Positions 35,421-47,375 of a stretch of DNA of 64,000 nucleotides are shown in pieces. Under the pieces are notes generated by a model. That model did no database searches, had not been told where the DNA came from, and worked only from the letters and a program-made list of their open reading frames with translations. Source of the stretch: Sisyra terminalis (taxonomy: Eukaryota > Arthropoda > Insecta > Neuroptera > Sisyridae); contig OY292274.1 in assembly GCA_958496175.1 (NCBI GenBank), positions 47,254,630 through 47,318,629 of the forward strand, read 5' to 3'. Numbering within the stretch: the first letter of the stretch is position 1; each line of letters begins with the position of its first letter. The translations under genes and the position numbers were made by a program.

Positions 35421-38400
35421 TACTTTAAATAAATGAAATGGGAATCTTCTAACGAAAATTAACAGTGAGGAACTGGTGACAAATTAAAAAAAATCTTAGT
35501 ATAAAATATAGCGAAAATGAAATTTTCCCAGGATTCTGAATTTACAAAACTGATGATAACATAGAAATCGGCGTCTAGATTCTGAAAAGAAACTTCATAT
35601 TATATTATTGGATATTTTCATGACATTACAAGAAAAAAAGAGTATGGAATGGATTTTTTTTTTGAGAAAAGTTAATAACCAAAAATCATGAATAGCCAAT
35701 TGGCTTAAGATATCATAGAATGTGTTATTTGCTAATGCAACCTTTTTTACGCTTCATTGTTTCAAATTTTGAAGAAAATTATATAATTCATTATTATTTT
35801 GTAAGACATTTTTTTTTTTTTGATTAAAACATTTAAAACAGGGTAGTTGGTGTTATGACTGCCTAAATAATATGGTTATGTAAGAAAAGAATGGGAAAGG
35901 CGAATAAACCGCCTTAAAATTGATTAAAGTGTACAGATCTTGAAAAAAATGACAAGAAGGAATTTTTTCAAACAGTTTTAGTATAAAAAGATTTTCTATA
36001 TATTTTAAATTAAAAATAAATATCTTTTGAAGTTTTATCATTCAAATATCCGCGAGCACCCTGAACACGCTTGTACGTACGCCTATGATAAACAGTAAGA
36101 ATTTTAATTATGAAAATGTGAAATTCAGTATTAAAATGCTGGGTTAGCTTTGGATAATTTTTTTTTTGATTTGGTTACATAGAATTTCCAAAAATTGGTA
36201 TTTGTGTTATTCAAGCAATGTATCATCTTTATTCAGTAAGAGCTAAGGCTAAGCTAACGGGTGATGTAAATTATTCCTACAGTGTCACAGATTTATTTCT
36301 CTCTGGAGTCTGGATGGTCCGAAAATTTAAACTCGTCAAAGTAGATTAAACTTTGATTTTGAAAAAAATATTGACAAACTCTACTGAACACTGAATTCTC
36401 TGGTGATATCTTGACCTTTACCATCAGTTGAAGCTACACATAGTGTGGAAATCGCAATGGTGTTTTTAAAAGAATCAGTTTCATGTTGCTTAAAACAGTT
36501 CATGTGTGATTATTAAATCTCACAAAAATATATTTTGCATTGATAGAGACATTAAAATCTTTTGTTCATTATATACCTTTTTTAAGTTCCTATCCTTAAG
36601 TTTTTGAAGCAAAAACATATATTAGTCCATCTAACATATACATATTTTATTCTTCTATATTGTACGCCACTAAGCTCTTTTTAAGTTACTAGATCGCTTT
36701 TGAAAAACAAATTGTGTGTATTTGAGGGAGCTCCTAGATGGTTTAGATTCCCGATTGAACCTTATAGGTGGGCTGCGGTAAGATTCCAGGAATATTTTTG
36801 TTATAATTTGACATTCATTTTATTTAAAGATACGTCCTGCTATAAGAATTAAAAAAATTAAAGGAAGGCTCAAAATATTTTCAAGCAAAAAGGTAGAAAT
36901 AAATTATAAAATCAAAAACATTTTTTATCAAGAGAATCAAAATCTCCAAAACTAGTATGGTTACCAGGGCACAAAGTCGTATATGGGAACCAGAGAGACT
37001 ACAAATCAGCAAAAGGAACATGCTTGGGCTTTCATTTGATATTTTAAAATCATAAAAAAGATCAATATTACAAAAAAATGAATATTTTACCAAATGAAGA
37101 GAAACCATTCGTCAAGCAATTCATAATATGTTACACATCTTATGATAATTAAAAGACAAAGGTTCACTCCTAACTTTAGTACAGAAAATAAAAAAATAAT
37201 TACCAAACTAAGATCGGTACATTTAAGCAATTAGGACATTAAGAACCGCAACAAAAGTTGAAAATAATAAATACGCCATTTTCCAGTTCGTGCTAGTGAT
37301 CATAAGAGTTAATTAATCAAAAGAACAATTCAATTGTGAGGAATACCAATAGTCAAAAACAAAAATATTTATTTATGTCTAAAAACTCATGAATAAGAAA
37401 TGTTTTATTAATATTTATTTGTTTATGAATATTAATATGTTCATATGGATTTGAATCAAAATATATAAAATAATATTAAAAAAAACGTATTAAATTTGTT
37501 ATAATTAAGTATATGTATACATTTATCTATATCCATTTCAATAATTTAGAATGAGACAATATTACCAATACCAATGGATCAATTTTAGGTGGTACGAAGT
37601 TCACTGAGTCCTCTTGCTTTATTATACAAAATCCTATATGCATTAGTATTCAGATAATTCTTCTAGAATTACCATGAATAACGAATATAACTACTTTTTT
37701 CATGGAGAGTATATAGAGTGTAGACTATGGCACAGAGACTATGGATATGATTTAGAATATTCATAACTGTCTTTCAAAAGGTTAATTTGGATTAGTAGTA
37801 ATAAAATATTAATTTATGACTTCTGACGTATTCGAAAAGAGCAACGGATTGTAAATTAGACAATAGTAGCATCATTATGAAAAAGGAATAGTCTTTTTTT
37901 CTGTTTTGTGTAAGCAACCTAAAGCAATACATAGATTTTAATGGAAACAGGTAGTACTGATACCATTTTAATTTTAAGGCTCAAAGAATACTGTAATTTA
38001 AAAAAAAATAAACAAAGAAGTTTAAAATTTTTAATGGAATAAAAGTTACTTTTTCGGTAATTTTTGGATTAAAAAAACGCCGATTACGTGTACTACTGAA
38101 ACAATACATAACTCGGAAACAAATCATTATGGTTATGGATATAATCAATATGGACTACAATACCCTACCTGAATTATGAAGATCGAATTAAAAATAAATT
38201 TGAATTTGAACGTCGCATCAAATTTCAGGGGTTTCATAATGCATTTCATTATATTTCCGATTTTTTACATACGTTATGGATTTTTGTTTGTTCGAAATTT
38301 GTATACTTAAATCGTTTTTTTGTTCTTTTAAAATCAATTAGTTTCTTAATTCTGAGGAATATAAGTAAGTTTTTAAATTTCATTTAAGACAATATTTCAA

Positions 38401-41400
38401 AGTTCGATATGTATTTTTGGTAACAATATTGATAAAAATTTATAAGATTTATACTCTCAAAATTTACGACAGTTTATTTAGTAAATATTTTTTTAAATTT
38501 TGGAATTAATCAATTGAAAATAAATGGTAACATATCAATCTTTCCTTCCGTTTTTTTTTCTTTTGTGTTCATTTTTTTTTTGGGCATAAAACGAAGGCGT
38601 AAAGAAAAGGCAGCACAAAGCGTAGGTGTCGATAACGCTAAGCGTATTATATGTGCGGGTGTCAAACAAAACAATCGTTTTGATTTATGGTTGCGACCAA
38701 AAAGTCGCTGACGCTTGTCTTTACAACGTAACAATAAAAATCTTTTACACATTAATTAATTACCTCAATAATAGCAGTAATATTTTCATAAATTGCCACC
38801 CATTTTCCCTCAACAAAACGACTCAATTTCGAGAGAAATACGTCGTTCAAATTAAACGAATTCCCGATAAAATCTTCAAATTAAATTCCATATTTTGTAA
38901 CTATTTAATTAAAGATAACAAAATATATCAAAAATATGAAACCAAACAAATCAAACTGAAGTGAAATGGAAGAAAATGATTGTACATTTCACAATATATC
39001 AAAGAGGAGAAAATTTCCTTTAACAAGCCCATTTTTCTTTGAAGAATAGAAATAAGAATAAAATTAGAAAAAATATATTTCTTTCAACTAATTACATTCC
39101 AATTATTAATTTCTTTAGATTTTTTGCAACAAAATTTTGAAATGTAATGACATTTTTTTTTATAAGTTTAAACGTCAGAAGCAGCCGTAGCTTCAAGCCT
39201 GCCAAGTTTCAACTTTTAATTGTTACATAAAGCTCAAAAGGTTCTCTGAAAGCTTAAGTTTCCAGGTATCTAAGATTTTATGTTTCGTTACGATGAAAGA
39301 GATTACGAAGCGATAAGACGTTCATTGTTGTTTTAACGATTATTTTCTTGGTGATTATTTTTATGAATGTTCTTAGAATAATTTCGCTCGGGGGTGGAAT
39401 AGGCAATGAATTTTTTTTTATTGAAAAAAATTTGTTTGCATAATGTTAGTAAGCTAGAATGGAAAAATTGAGGAAATCGTCAGGTTTTATGGCTGATTTT
39501 TTTTTGTATGATTATAATGTAAAGTAAAGAGTAATCGTGGCTTGTAGAAGTTAGCGAGAGCCGAAGAAAAAGGGCATGAAAATGAATTTGGTATGCTTAT
39601 TAAGTGATATAATAAAATCTTACGATAACATGGAAGTCTTGCCAAGAATTAACTATAGGTTTTGGTCTTATAAAAAAATTGATATTTAGGTAAATTGGAT
39701 AAGCTGCGTAAAGTTTTTTCTAGAAATATTAAAACTCTTCACATACTTAAGTAAACTGTAAATATTTTTATTTATATGCTTAAAACGGGGATTTAATTAA
39801 AACTTATCTAAGACTGTATAAAATAACAAAGAAAAATGTTTGAAAAACAGCAACGATATGAATAAATAAAACTCTCTTATAATAAAAAGCTTTCATAACG
39901 AGCTTATTCCACATTTACTTTACACGAGACATAACGTCTACCAAAAACAAAGCAGAAGCTTATTATATAGCAAATAAAAGAAACTGTTCTGTTTCGCAAA
40001 AACTGGATAAGATAAACCGAATATCGATTTGGGCGAAAGCTCAAATTTGAAGCCAAGCTTTTTATTTGGAACAAAATGAAACGAGCTTGAATGTATACAC
40101 TCGCCTTGTCTCAATAGGCGTTGTGTTCTAATTAAAATTTCATATTTTGTTGGAGCCGTTTAATTTTATTTTCCATGGAGATCTATAAATTTCCCGAAAT
40201 GACTTAACATTTCCACGACTCTGGAGAGACATCTCGTTGTGGTGGAAATATTCCTCAACATTTTACAAAAGCGACTTTTGTGCGATAAAGCTGCAGACTA
40301 TAGAGCCATTAAGTTCAAAATTTCATCACTTCTCTCTAATCACAAATCAGTGTTAAAACTTCTAAGAACTTTTAACCCTTCATTTTTCAGAAAAATATTT
40401 TTTGAACCATAATTAACATAAGATACACTTAATTCTAGTATATTAATGTATTATAAATTGAATTCAGCAGAACAAAATTTATAATTATGAAACTGGCACC
40501 TTTTAAAACATCGATTCTCAGCTTATTTCACTTAAAAATATATAAGTTATTCAAGATGAAGTTTTACGAGTCAAGAAAGTTCTTTCTTTTCAACTTCCTT
40601 CTACGTTTTTATTTTTTGAGTAGTAACAAATGAAAGTTTCAAGTTCTTTTGTTTCAAAGCTTCATTTTCGTTGTTTTAAGCTTTGAATTAACAAAACAAT
40701 TATCAACAGAATGAATTGGTGAAAATGAAGAATTTATTTGTAAGAGTTGCGGCTTATTTAAGCTCTGCTTTGTGAAAATTTATTGGTCTCACACTCAACC
40801 ATAGAATAATTGTGAAAAAAAGTTTTTTTTTCGTATTTTGTAAATAAAATATGGTATAATGATCAATAAATTACTATTTTTCTAAATGTAAAAACTTGTT
40901 TTGGTTCTATATTATCAGCTAGAAAACTTGGACCAAATTTGCTTTATATATTTTTTTTTTCTAAAGTGTTGTCTATTAAGTTCAAAAATGTTGTAAATGA
41001 GAAAGAAAACGAAGATATTTCAATAAAAAGTAAAATAAGATTAGACTATTGGTTCCAGCGAATCGTCCTGTTATTTACATAGGTACACAATACATTAGCT
41101 AAATATACTTTAAAGGAAAATGTAATTATCATTAATTAATGTTTCTTGGATATAAGTTTGAATATTTGAGCCTCCAGTAACCAGTTACTCGTACAAGATT
41201 AAAATCTCAATTGATTAAAAGCTTTCAATAAAGCTGAACCGTTCAAGAATTTGTTTCCGCATTAAGTACAGAATATTTTATTAGGCTAAAGATTAGAAGA
41301 GCGAAGAAAAAATATCCACTGAATACTTTAGTGATCTGAACCAAAGAGGCAGATCACTTCATCGTCATTCTCGATTTGTATTGGACTGCATACAACATTC

Positions 41401-41668
41401 TTAAGAAGAGTATGCTTTATATCCTGAAAACAGTACGTAACTCCTGTAACCTATTACAAACAACAAGTGTAGGGGAAACTAATGAACAGTAAGGAAATAA
41501 AGAGGAAATAATAATCCATAGAAACTAGTTAGAATATAAGATATACCTTAACGAAACAAAAAAACAGTTTTTTTCATATGCAAGCTTTACGAAGATGTAA
41601 CTCAACGTATTTCATATATTTGTAATTGGAAAGCTTCCAAAAAGTGAACTTATTTTTGACTTTCGATC
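35421..41668. other. Long stretch with no gene recognised
   Basis: AT-rich. Short frames on both strands at 38510-38964 overlap one another and have no domain. No tRNA, no clear inverted-repeat element. Could be intergenic, or intronic if the minus-strand gene at 42538-43300 continues to the left. Confidence 0.5.
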
Positions 41669-42191
41669 ATTTTTGATACCGTTTCATGAAAGCTTTAGAA
41701 AATAAACTCAAGTAATTCAAAATTTTATGATTGGAAGAGTACATGTGATAACAGTAACGCAATAGTTTTTATTATAAAAGCAAAGAAGTGGTTAGTACTA
41801 CTAGTTTACTAAACATAGGTTACTACATATACCAGTAAGTCCTAGTAGTAAGTTTTTGCTTTTGTAATAAAACTATTGCGCTACTGTTATCACATGTGCC
41901 TTTCCAATCACCAAATTTTGGATAATTTGAGTTTATTCTTAAAGGCTTTCATGAAACGGTATCTTTTTTTTATTTATTTAAAATTTTTGTGCTCACCAGC
42001 TTAGGCCATATGCACCTTAGATATATTTACAAAGGTGAGTTTTTTACATTAAGTATAGATAATATGTAATGGTATTTACTTATCTATGAACATGGAAATT
42101 TAGTTAAAATTATTAAAATTAGAGTAACACTATAAATTTGAGATATAAATAATATGTGAGCACAAAAGATTTACACAACGGTATCAAAAAT
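41669..42191. mobile_element. Foldback element interrupted by a retroposon
   Basis: Long imperfect inverted arms: 41669 to about 41790 and about 41850-41963, the latter continued at 42186-42191 beyond the insertion. They share ATTTTTGATACCGTTTCATG at the tip and ACATGTGATAACAGTA further in, with a loop of about 60 bases. Without the insertion the element is about 300 bp. No coding capacity. Transcripts would fold into a long hairpin. Confidence 0.85.
41964..42176 (-). mobile_element. Retroposon insertion with A-rich tail and 9-bp target duplication
   Basis: 213 bp in minus orientation. The duplicated target AACGGTATC is present at 41955-41963 and 42177-42185, and the A-rich tail (minus-strand AAATAAATAAAAAAAA) abuts the left copy exactly. 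Removing the insertion and one copy of the target restores continuity of the host foldback arm. The body has no tRNA-like boxes, so it is more likely a 5'-truncated LINE tail than a SINE. A short inverted pair TTTTGTGCTCAC / GTGAGCACAAAA lies near its ends. Confidence 0.8.
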
Positions 42192-42537
42192 TTTTCTGAT
42201 TTTGATTTTTCTGTATTTTCTGATTTTCGAAGAAAAACATTTTCATTTTTAATAATGTTATTTAAATTGGAATTGGGGCTTGAATAAAATTGTCTCTTAT
42301 TTTTATTTAACTTGAATAATTTATTTAGGTCAAAGCAATTTTTGAATGTTTGTTTGATAAAAATTGGAATTTCGACTGAGTTGTAGATAAATATTTAGGA
42401 GCCTGAGGGTTTGTTTGATGTAATTTGATACGCGGGGGATTATTTGGCCGGGGTGGATGATGAGAATGGGTGGCTCGCATTTGCGTAATGATTCGGGGGT
42501 TAGAAATGCGTAAGATGGGGTGGCAAAAGACAAATAC
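42192..42537 (-). other. Start of intron 1 of the membrane collagen-like gene
   Basis: Follows the donor CTGCAG/GTATTT at 42538/42537 on the minus strand. The coding frame runs on for a few codons without collagen-like triplets, which supports splicing here. No second exon with Gly-X-Y repeats was found in the 42 kb to the left, so either intron 1 is very long or the next exon was missed. Confidence 0.5.
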
Positions 42538-43024
42538 CTGCAGGGCAGACGCATTCGGGTGCATCGCGTGCGGTTCGATGGTGGTGCGATGTCGCATCCC
42601 GCATTGTGTCCATCGCGAATCTCTGCATCCGTCGCTGGAACTGCGTTTCGATCTCGCGCCGCAACCGCTCCAGAAGCACGTTGCTGACATCTTCGGCGGC
42701 GCTTTGTTGCATTTGCAAATTCGGTTTGGTCTTCTGCCAGTTGATGACTTGTTGTTCAAGCCACGAGACACGCGACTCGAGCACATTTTGCCGATAAAAC
42801 GAGTACACACAACCGCTAACACAAATCACACAAAGTACACACACCAACAAATTATACAGGGACACATAATATCCAACATTTTCGGCGGCCGAAGAGGTTG
42901 GCGAAGAAGCCGTCAAATACGCAGAAGAGTACATTTCGCGAGCTTTCCGCGCTTTTCGGCTCTTCTCATCAGCACCGCCACCCTCTTGCGGGCTTTTTCC
43001 AGGCCCGAACGGACTTGGATCCAT
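42538..43024 (-). CDS. First exon of a type II membrane protein, probably with a collagen-like ectodomain
   Basis: ATG at 43024 gives MDPSPFGPGKSPQEGGG and a cytoplasmic part of about 50 residues rich in Ser, Lys and Arg (KSRKARKARE). One transmembrane segment follows at about residues 52-77 (YNLLVCVLCVICVSGCVYSF). Next comes an extracellular coiled-coil-like stretch at 80-145 (LESRVSWLEQQVINW, LLERLRREIETQFQRRMQRF), then SHHHRTARDAPECVCPAG, split by the donor CCTGCAG/GTATTT in the first base of the Gly codon. This order (short N-terminal tail, anchor, coiled-coil trimerisation region, Cys pair leading into a Gly codon) is that of transmembrane collagens (types XIII/XXIII/XXV) and colmedin/gliomedin-type proteins, which act at the cell surface and in the extracellular matrix. 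The collagen repeats themselves are not visible here, so the class is inferred. G+C is clearly above the surroundings. Confidence 0.7.
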
Positions 43025-43300
43025 TGCGTCGCGTCAAAAATCAAAAACTTCGGAAAAAATTCTCTTAATTATGCCTCACTCAAATAACAGCGCTTTGGAG
43101 TAAAACAGCCACATTTTAGCAGGGGACTTTTTTTGAATGAAATTTTTAATGATACTACATGGTTTCCGGGGTTCGAAACGAATTTGAGGAAGTTGAAGAC
43201 AAGTTTGAAGCGATTCGAAGTGGCTGGTGAGTCACGTGCGAGTTGAATGAAGAATGAAACGACGCACACGACTTCGTCGTCCGACTGGAGAATAACAACT
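43025..43300 (-). other. 5' UTR of the membrane collagen-like gene, with two short uORFs
   Basis: GC-richer leader of about 276 bases if transcription starts at 43300. It holds a start-stop pair ATGTAG (43156-43161) and a 12-codon uORF (43076-43114), both before the main ATG. Such uORFs usually reduce translation. The 122-codon frame from 43437 lacks family resemblance and is read as UTR. Splicing inside the leader cannot be excluded. Confidence 0.45.
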
Positions 43301-43302
43301 GA
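43268..43302 (-). promoter_or_regulatory. Initiator plus downstream promoter element (Inr-DPE)
   Basis: On the minus strand TCAGTT (43302-43297) fits the arthropod initiator TCAKTY with A(+1) at 43300. Exactly at +28 to +33 (43273-43268) lies AGTCGT, which fits all six positions of the DPE consensus. No TATA box is seen at -30. This strict spacing is what Drosophila Inr-DPE promoters require, and it sits in the GC-rich leader of the gene. Confidence 0.6.
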
Positions 43303-43659
43303 CGATCGCTCGCCGAAGACTGCGACGCATTCAGGACTTGTCGAACAAACACGAGCGACGCTCGCACTCGGTGCTGATCGGCGTCGTTTATTTTCTTTCA
43401 ATCGGAGCGTCGTCGTTATATTTTCGGATTTTTCCAAAAAAAAAAAATCATAAAATTTTCTAGCTCAATTTCTTCCTTCTTAGTTTTGACAATCCTTGAG
43501 CCTTAAATTTAACTTATACAACCAAACTTACCCTTGGAAATTACCCAGTTTAGAGCAAACTAACACTGAAAAAGCTCTGATATGAAAATAAAAGTTTTGG
43601 CAACTTTATCAATAGAAAACTGATTCATTTTTAATTGTGAAAAAACTAAACAATACCTT
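43301..43659. other. Upstream region of the membrane collagen-like gene
   Basis: GC-rich up to about 43430 (CpG-containing words such as GCGTCGTC, GAGCGACGCTCG), then abruptly AT-rich. Probably proximal promoter. No other gene seen. Confidence 0.45.
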
Positions 43660-43825
43660 CCTATTGGTGGCCGAGGGGTCAAATGGTCAAGACGGCTCCA
43701 AAAATGGTAGGTGTTTAGTTCGCTCCTTTTGTGGAGCAAATTTTCGATATATCTCGATTACGGATTTTTATTAACCCTAGAGTCGCTAAAGGCCATAGCA
43801 GTTAAAAAGCGTCGGTAAATAACAA
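43660..43825 (+). repeat. tRNA-derived SINE, copy 5
   Basis: Begins CCTATTGGTGGCCGAGGGGT; a nine-base insertion AAATGGTCA follows the A box. Contains TTTTTATTAACCCTAGAGTC and ends AGCGTCGGTAAATAAC. The B box (AGTTCGCTCC) is weak. Confidence 0.82.
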
Positions 43826-43968
43826 TTTAAAAAATTGGGAAATTATTTTTGAAGGCTTGTGATGGAATCCATTTCGCTGTGACCAAATGTTTTAATTTAG
43901 GGAATAATTAATTAATTACAAAAACTTGATTCGAAATTAAGTAATATACAAAAATTCATAAAATAGGA

Positions 43969-45575
43969 TTTTATTTTTATTTTCAAATAAATTGCACAAT
44001 CTGCATAGGGTTGCAATAAGAGCATTTAATCCATACACAATCACATGTAAGCACTAGTCCTAGTAGATTACTGCTGTATAAGTACAAAGATTTTTAACAA
44101 TCAATAGCAACAATAACAATAATAGTAATTCTTGTAGTAATAACAAAAATCATAAAAACAATTAACAGTAGCAATAAGAATAATAATAATAGTCTATAAT
44201 AACAATATCAATGCTAAAAATAATGTGAAACATTAATATAGAAGTAATATATAAAAATACAGCTATATAATAAGAAATAATAATTTGGCAATAAATAGTT
44301 AATAGAAATATATGTTTAGTTACAAAATCTATCAGGCAAATCTATTACATTCCATTTTTGTAACCTTCTTATCATCTCACTGTTGTCCAATAAGTTTATT
44401 GCGAGATGGTTGGAATGATTGTCTAGTTTTGTCAGGTATTTTTTACTAAACCTTTGAATTTCCTCCTTTACAGATGGCATTTCTGTATCTTCATGTATTT
44501 TTTTATTGTTTACATATCATGGAGCACCGATTATTTGTTGTAGGGTCCTTGATTAGAATCTTTGTAGGATTTCAATGTTGGAGTTGGATGCTGTACCCCA
44601 TAACTGTATCCCATATGTCTATATGGGCTTGAGGATGACATTGTACAGAAGAAGTTTGTTTTCTGATGATGATGGTGCATTAGATGCCATTAGCCAGTAC
44701 ATTTTTTTGTATTTCTTATTTAAATGTTCTCGAGTTTTTTTGATTAGCACAGCCCATGTAAGTTTTTGATCTAAGTGCATTCCGAGATATTTTACCGTGC
44801 TCTTTTGCGGTAGTTCTGTGCCTTCCATTGTAACCGATGGACATATATTTCTGCGCAGTGTATTATGGGTGTAGATTTTGCGCTGTTTACATTTATTTTC
44901 CACTTTTTTGCCCATTTTTCTACTTGGTCCAGGTTATTTTGGAGCTTTAACGAAGCTTCATTGGGTTCATCTGCTGCGGTTACGATGGCTGTGTCATCAG
45001 CAAATGTTGCTACTAATGCATCTGTTGTATTTGACATATCGGCTGTGTAAAGGGAATACAACAGATATCCTAGTACGCTACCCTGGGGGAACCCCGGCTA
45101 TTATTTTTTTGGGAGTCGTTACTTCCGATTTGTATTTGACTTGAAAGATACGGTTTTCTAAGTAGGACGAGATTATGTTAAAATACTCAGGAAGTTATTT
45201 TTTGATTTTGTACAACAGTCTGGGATGCCACATCTTATCAAACGCCTGTGCCACATCCAGAAAAGCCGCAGAACAGTATTGTTTTCTTTCCTGGGCATAG
45301 CGAATAGTTTCAACGATTCTGTGAATTTGCTCTAGTGTTGAGTAACCGTTTCTAAAGCCAAATTGGTGATCTGGTAGGATTTTTTTCTCTTGTATTATTG
45401 GGTGTATTCTTTTAAGAAGTAATTTTTCATATACTTTGCTTAAGATTGGAAGCAGACTTATTGGTCGGTATGAACCAACCTCTTGGAGAGGTTTTCCAGG
45501 AAAATAGGATTTGAATTGGCATATTTTAAAGAAAATACAAGTTAATATCCATGATAGTGTAAATATAAGCAAAAA
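43969..45575 (-). mobile_element. 5'-truncated jockey-clade non-LTR retrotransposon, dead
   Basis: Minus strand, reverse transcriptase in the normal order: SYRPISLLPILSKVYEKLLL, LPDHQFGFRNGYSTLEQIHR, QYCSAAFLDVAQAFDKMWH (first catalytic Asp), a broken GVPQGSVLG block, LVATFADDTAIV (catalytic Asp pair), STVKYLGMHLDQKLTW, LLYNVILKPI-TYGIQLWG, and a C-terminal part ending at 44316. Lesions: a stop after KIKK (near 45193), one extra C in the PQGS block (45085-45089), a frameshift near 44880, and three in-frame stops between 44618 and 44520. The endonuclease and ORF1 are missing. The 3' UTR runs to an A-rich end (GAAAATAAAAATAAAA) at about 43969. Jockey elements copy themselves by target-primed reverse transcription. 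Confidence 0.92.
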
Positions 45576-46727
45576 CAGAAGGAAAAATTAGCTGACCTCC
45601 TTTCAAATATAAAAATGAAAATGAATTTCGCGATAATGTTTTTTCTTAGTTTATATTTAAGCTAACTTTCTTAAACCTCCAGAAAATTATAAAGTAGTCT
45701 AAGTAACTTTCAAACATACATTTTCTTCGTTTAAGAAAATTAACCTTTTACGTAATTATTTTTTAAAGTTAGTTACAAGAAAACTATAGAGCCAACTTTT
45801 AGCACTTTTATTTTATCATGTGTGAAAATTAGATTTTAACACAATAATTTTTTAAATGCGATTTAGAGAAGTAACAACTTGGCCTGTGTGGCATGAAGAT
45901 CATTGCATGCTATTAAATTTAAAATCAAATATACTTCTGTTTTACTCAAAAAACCTTTGGACGTTTTAATAGGCTAGATCCCACCAAGCATTGATCATTG
46001 ATTCATATAAAAATAATAAAATAATTCAATCAATAAAATAATTAATAAACATGATTATCTGGATATTTAAACTATCACATTTGAACAAATTATTATTTTC
46101 AAATTAATTTTTATCATACCAATAAAAGTGTATTAGCCACTAAAAGAGGTATATATTCTATATTGGAAAACAAATAATGGAAATCAAAGAACCGTTTAAG
46201 GAATGGACTTAGCCCATGTTGCTTAGGCCACTTTCTAAATAAACGACTCACATATTAAAAAAAAAACAGTAGGCAAATACATTTAAAAGTATTATCAATT
46301 TATGTTATTATTTCAATATTTTAGGATTCCATTATAAATAACTATAAACTCAAAAATAAGTATGAAGCCCAACTGAAATTTAAAAGTTCTTCATCAAATT
46401 GATTTCGAAAAAAAATGCAAATTAAGTTAACTTTCTTTACTTTTTCTTTAAACATGTAAAGAAACATTATTTACTTCGCTTAATGTATAGGTTTAAGTTT
46501 GAAAATTTTGTTTACTTAACTTAACCCTTTTTTTTTAATATTTTTACTTAAAAGTTCCTTTTTGTGTTTAACACAATGTTTTACCTATTGACCTTTACTA
46601 CTTATTTCCCTTCCTTTTACTATTTTTATTTCATTTTTAGCAGTTTTTTTGGGTTTTAAGCCGAGAAAATGTTAAAAATTCAGCTTTTCATTGTTTCAAA
46701 AAAAGAAAATATACATATATATACATA
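45576..46727. other. No gene recognised
   Basis: AT-rich spacer between the jockey-like element and the MITE pair. Nothing supportable is seen. Confidence 0.6.
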
Positions 46728-47375
46728 CTGTCCCATTAGGATGTCCGTTATTTCCCAAATTGGGTTTTGTTCTGCAAACGCCCCCCAAATTTTCAAGTTA
46801 TGACCTAAAAAAAAATATCAGACCCAGACCAGCCCTTAATATTCACATTAACCCGTGCCTAAATCATAATACATTTCCCATTTAAATAACATGGGATTTT
46901 TGCATTTTTACAGTTAATTTTTTTCACGGAAACAAATGTAGGTAGCTAAAAATATTTGAACAGCTATTTCTTGTAGGAAATATAACGCTGTACAAACAAA
47001 ATCTGAATCCTCTTTTCGATAAACTTTACCGTTTAAAAGTTAATCAACAATAAAGAAGTATTCATAGTCAAATTCATTTTATTAAAATATACATATATAT
47101 ATTAAATTTCATGCATTACCGGTAAAGGACTAAAAGCAATAAAACATTTGATACATATTCAAAAGGTTTTTGCTATTTATGTATGTGACTTTAAATTCAA
47201 ATTCACTATCTCCAAATTTAGATTTACAATAAAATTATAATTTAGGCACGGATTATGTGAATATTAAGGGCTGGTCTGGGTCTGATATTTTTTTTTAGGT
47301 CATAACCTGAAAATTTGGGGGGCGTTTGCAGAACAAAACCCAATTTGGGAAATAACGGACACCCTACTGTCCCAT
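46728..47375. mobile_element. MITE with long inverted repeats and 9-bp target duplication
   Basis: The element proper is 46737-47366 (630 bp), beginning TAGGATGTCCGTTATTTCCC and, on the other strand, TAGGGTGTCCGTTATTTCCC. The terminal inverted repeats extend about 137 bp with very few differences. Flanks are CTGTCCCAT at 46728-46736 and 47367-47375. Long terminal repeats with a 9-bp target duplication suggest a Mutator-like (MULE) origin; a TA-target mariner-type reading (GGRTGTCC after TA) is the alternative. No coding capacity. Confidence 0.88.

Noticed and set aside
38510..38964. Overlapping frames on both strands near 38.5-39.0 kb
   Set aside because: T-rich and A-rich runs open several frames at once. 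No domain, splice context or conserved motif can be named.
42470..43087. 205-codon plus-strand frame opposite the collagen-like exon
   Set aside because: Shadow of the minus-strand coding exon. The minus frame has the transmembrane segment, coiled coil and a donor at the right phase.
43069..43437. 122-codon minus frame upstream of the membrane collagen-like ATG
   Set aside because: It spans the predicted transcription start and leader, and its Arg/Ser-rich composition follows from the GC-rich leader. Read as 5' UTR and promoter.
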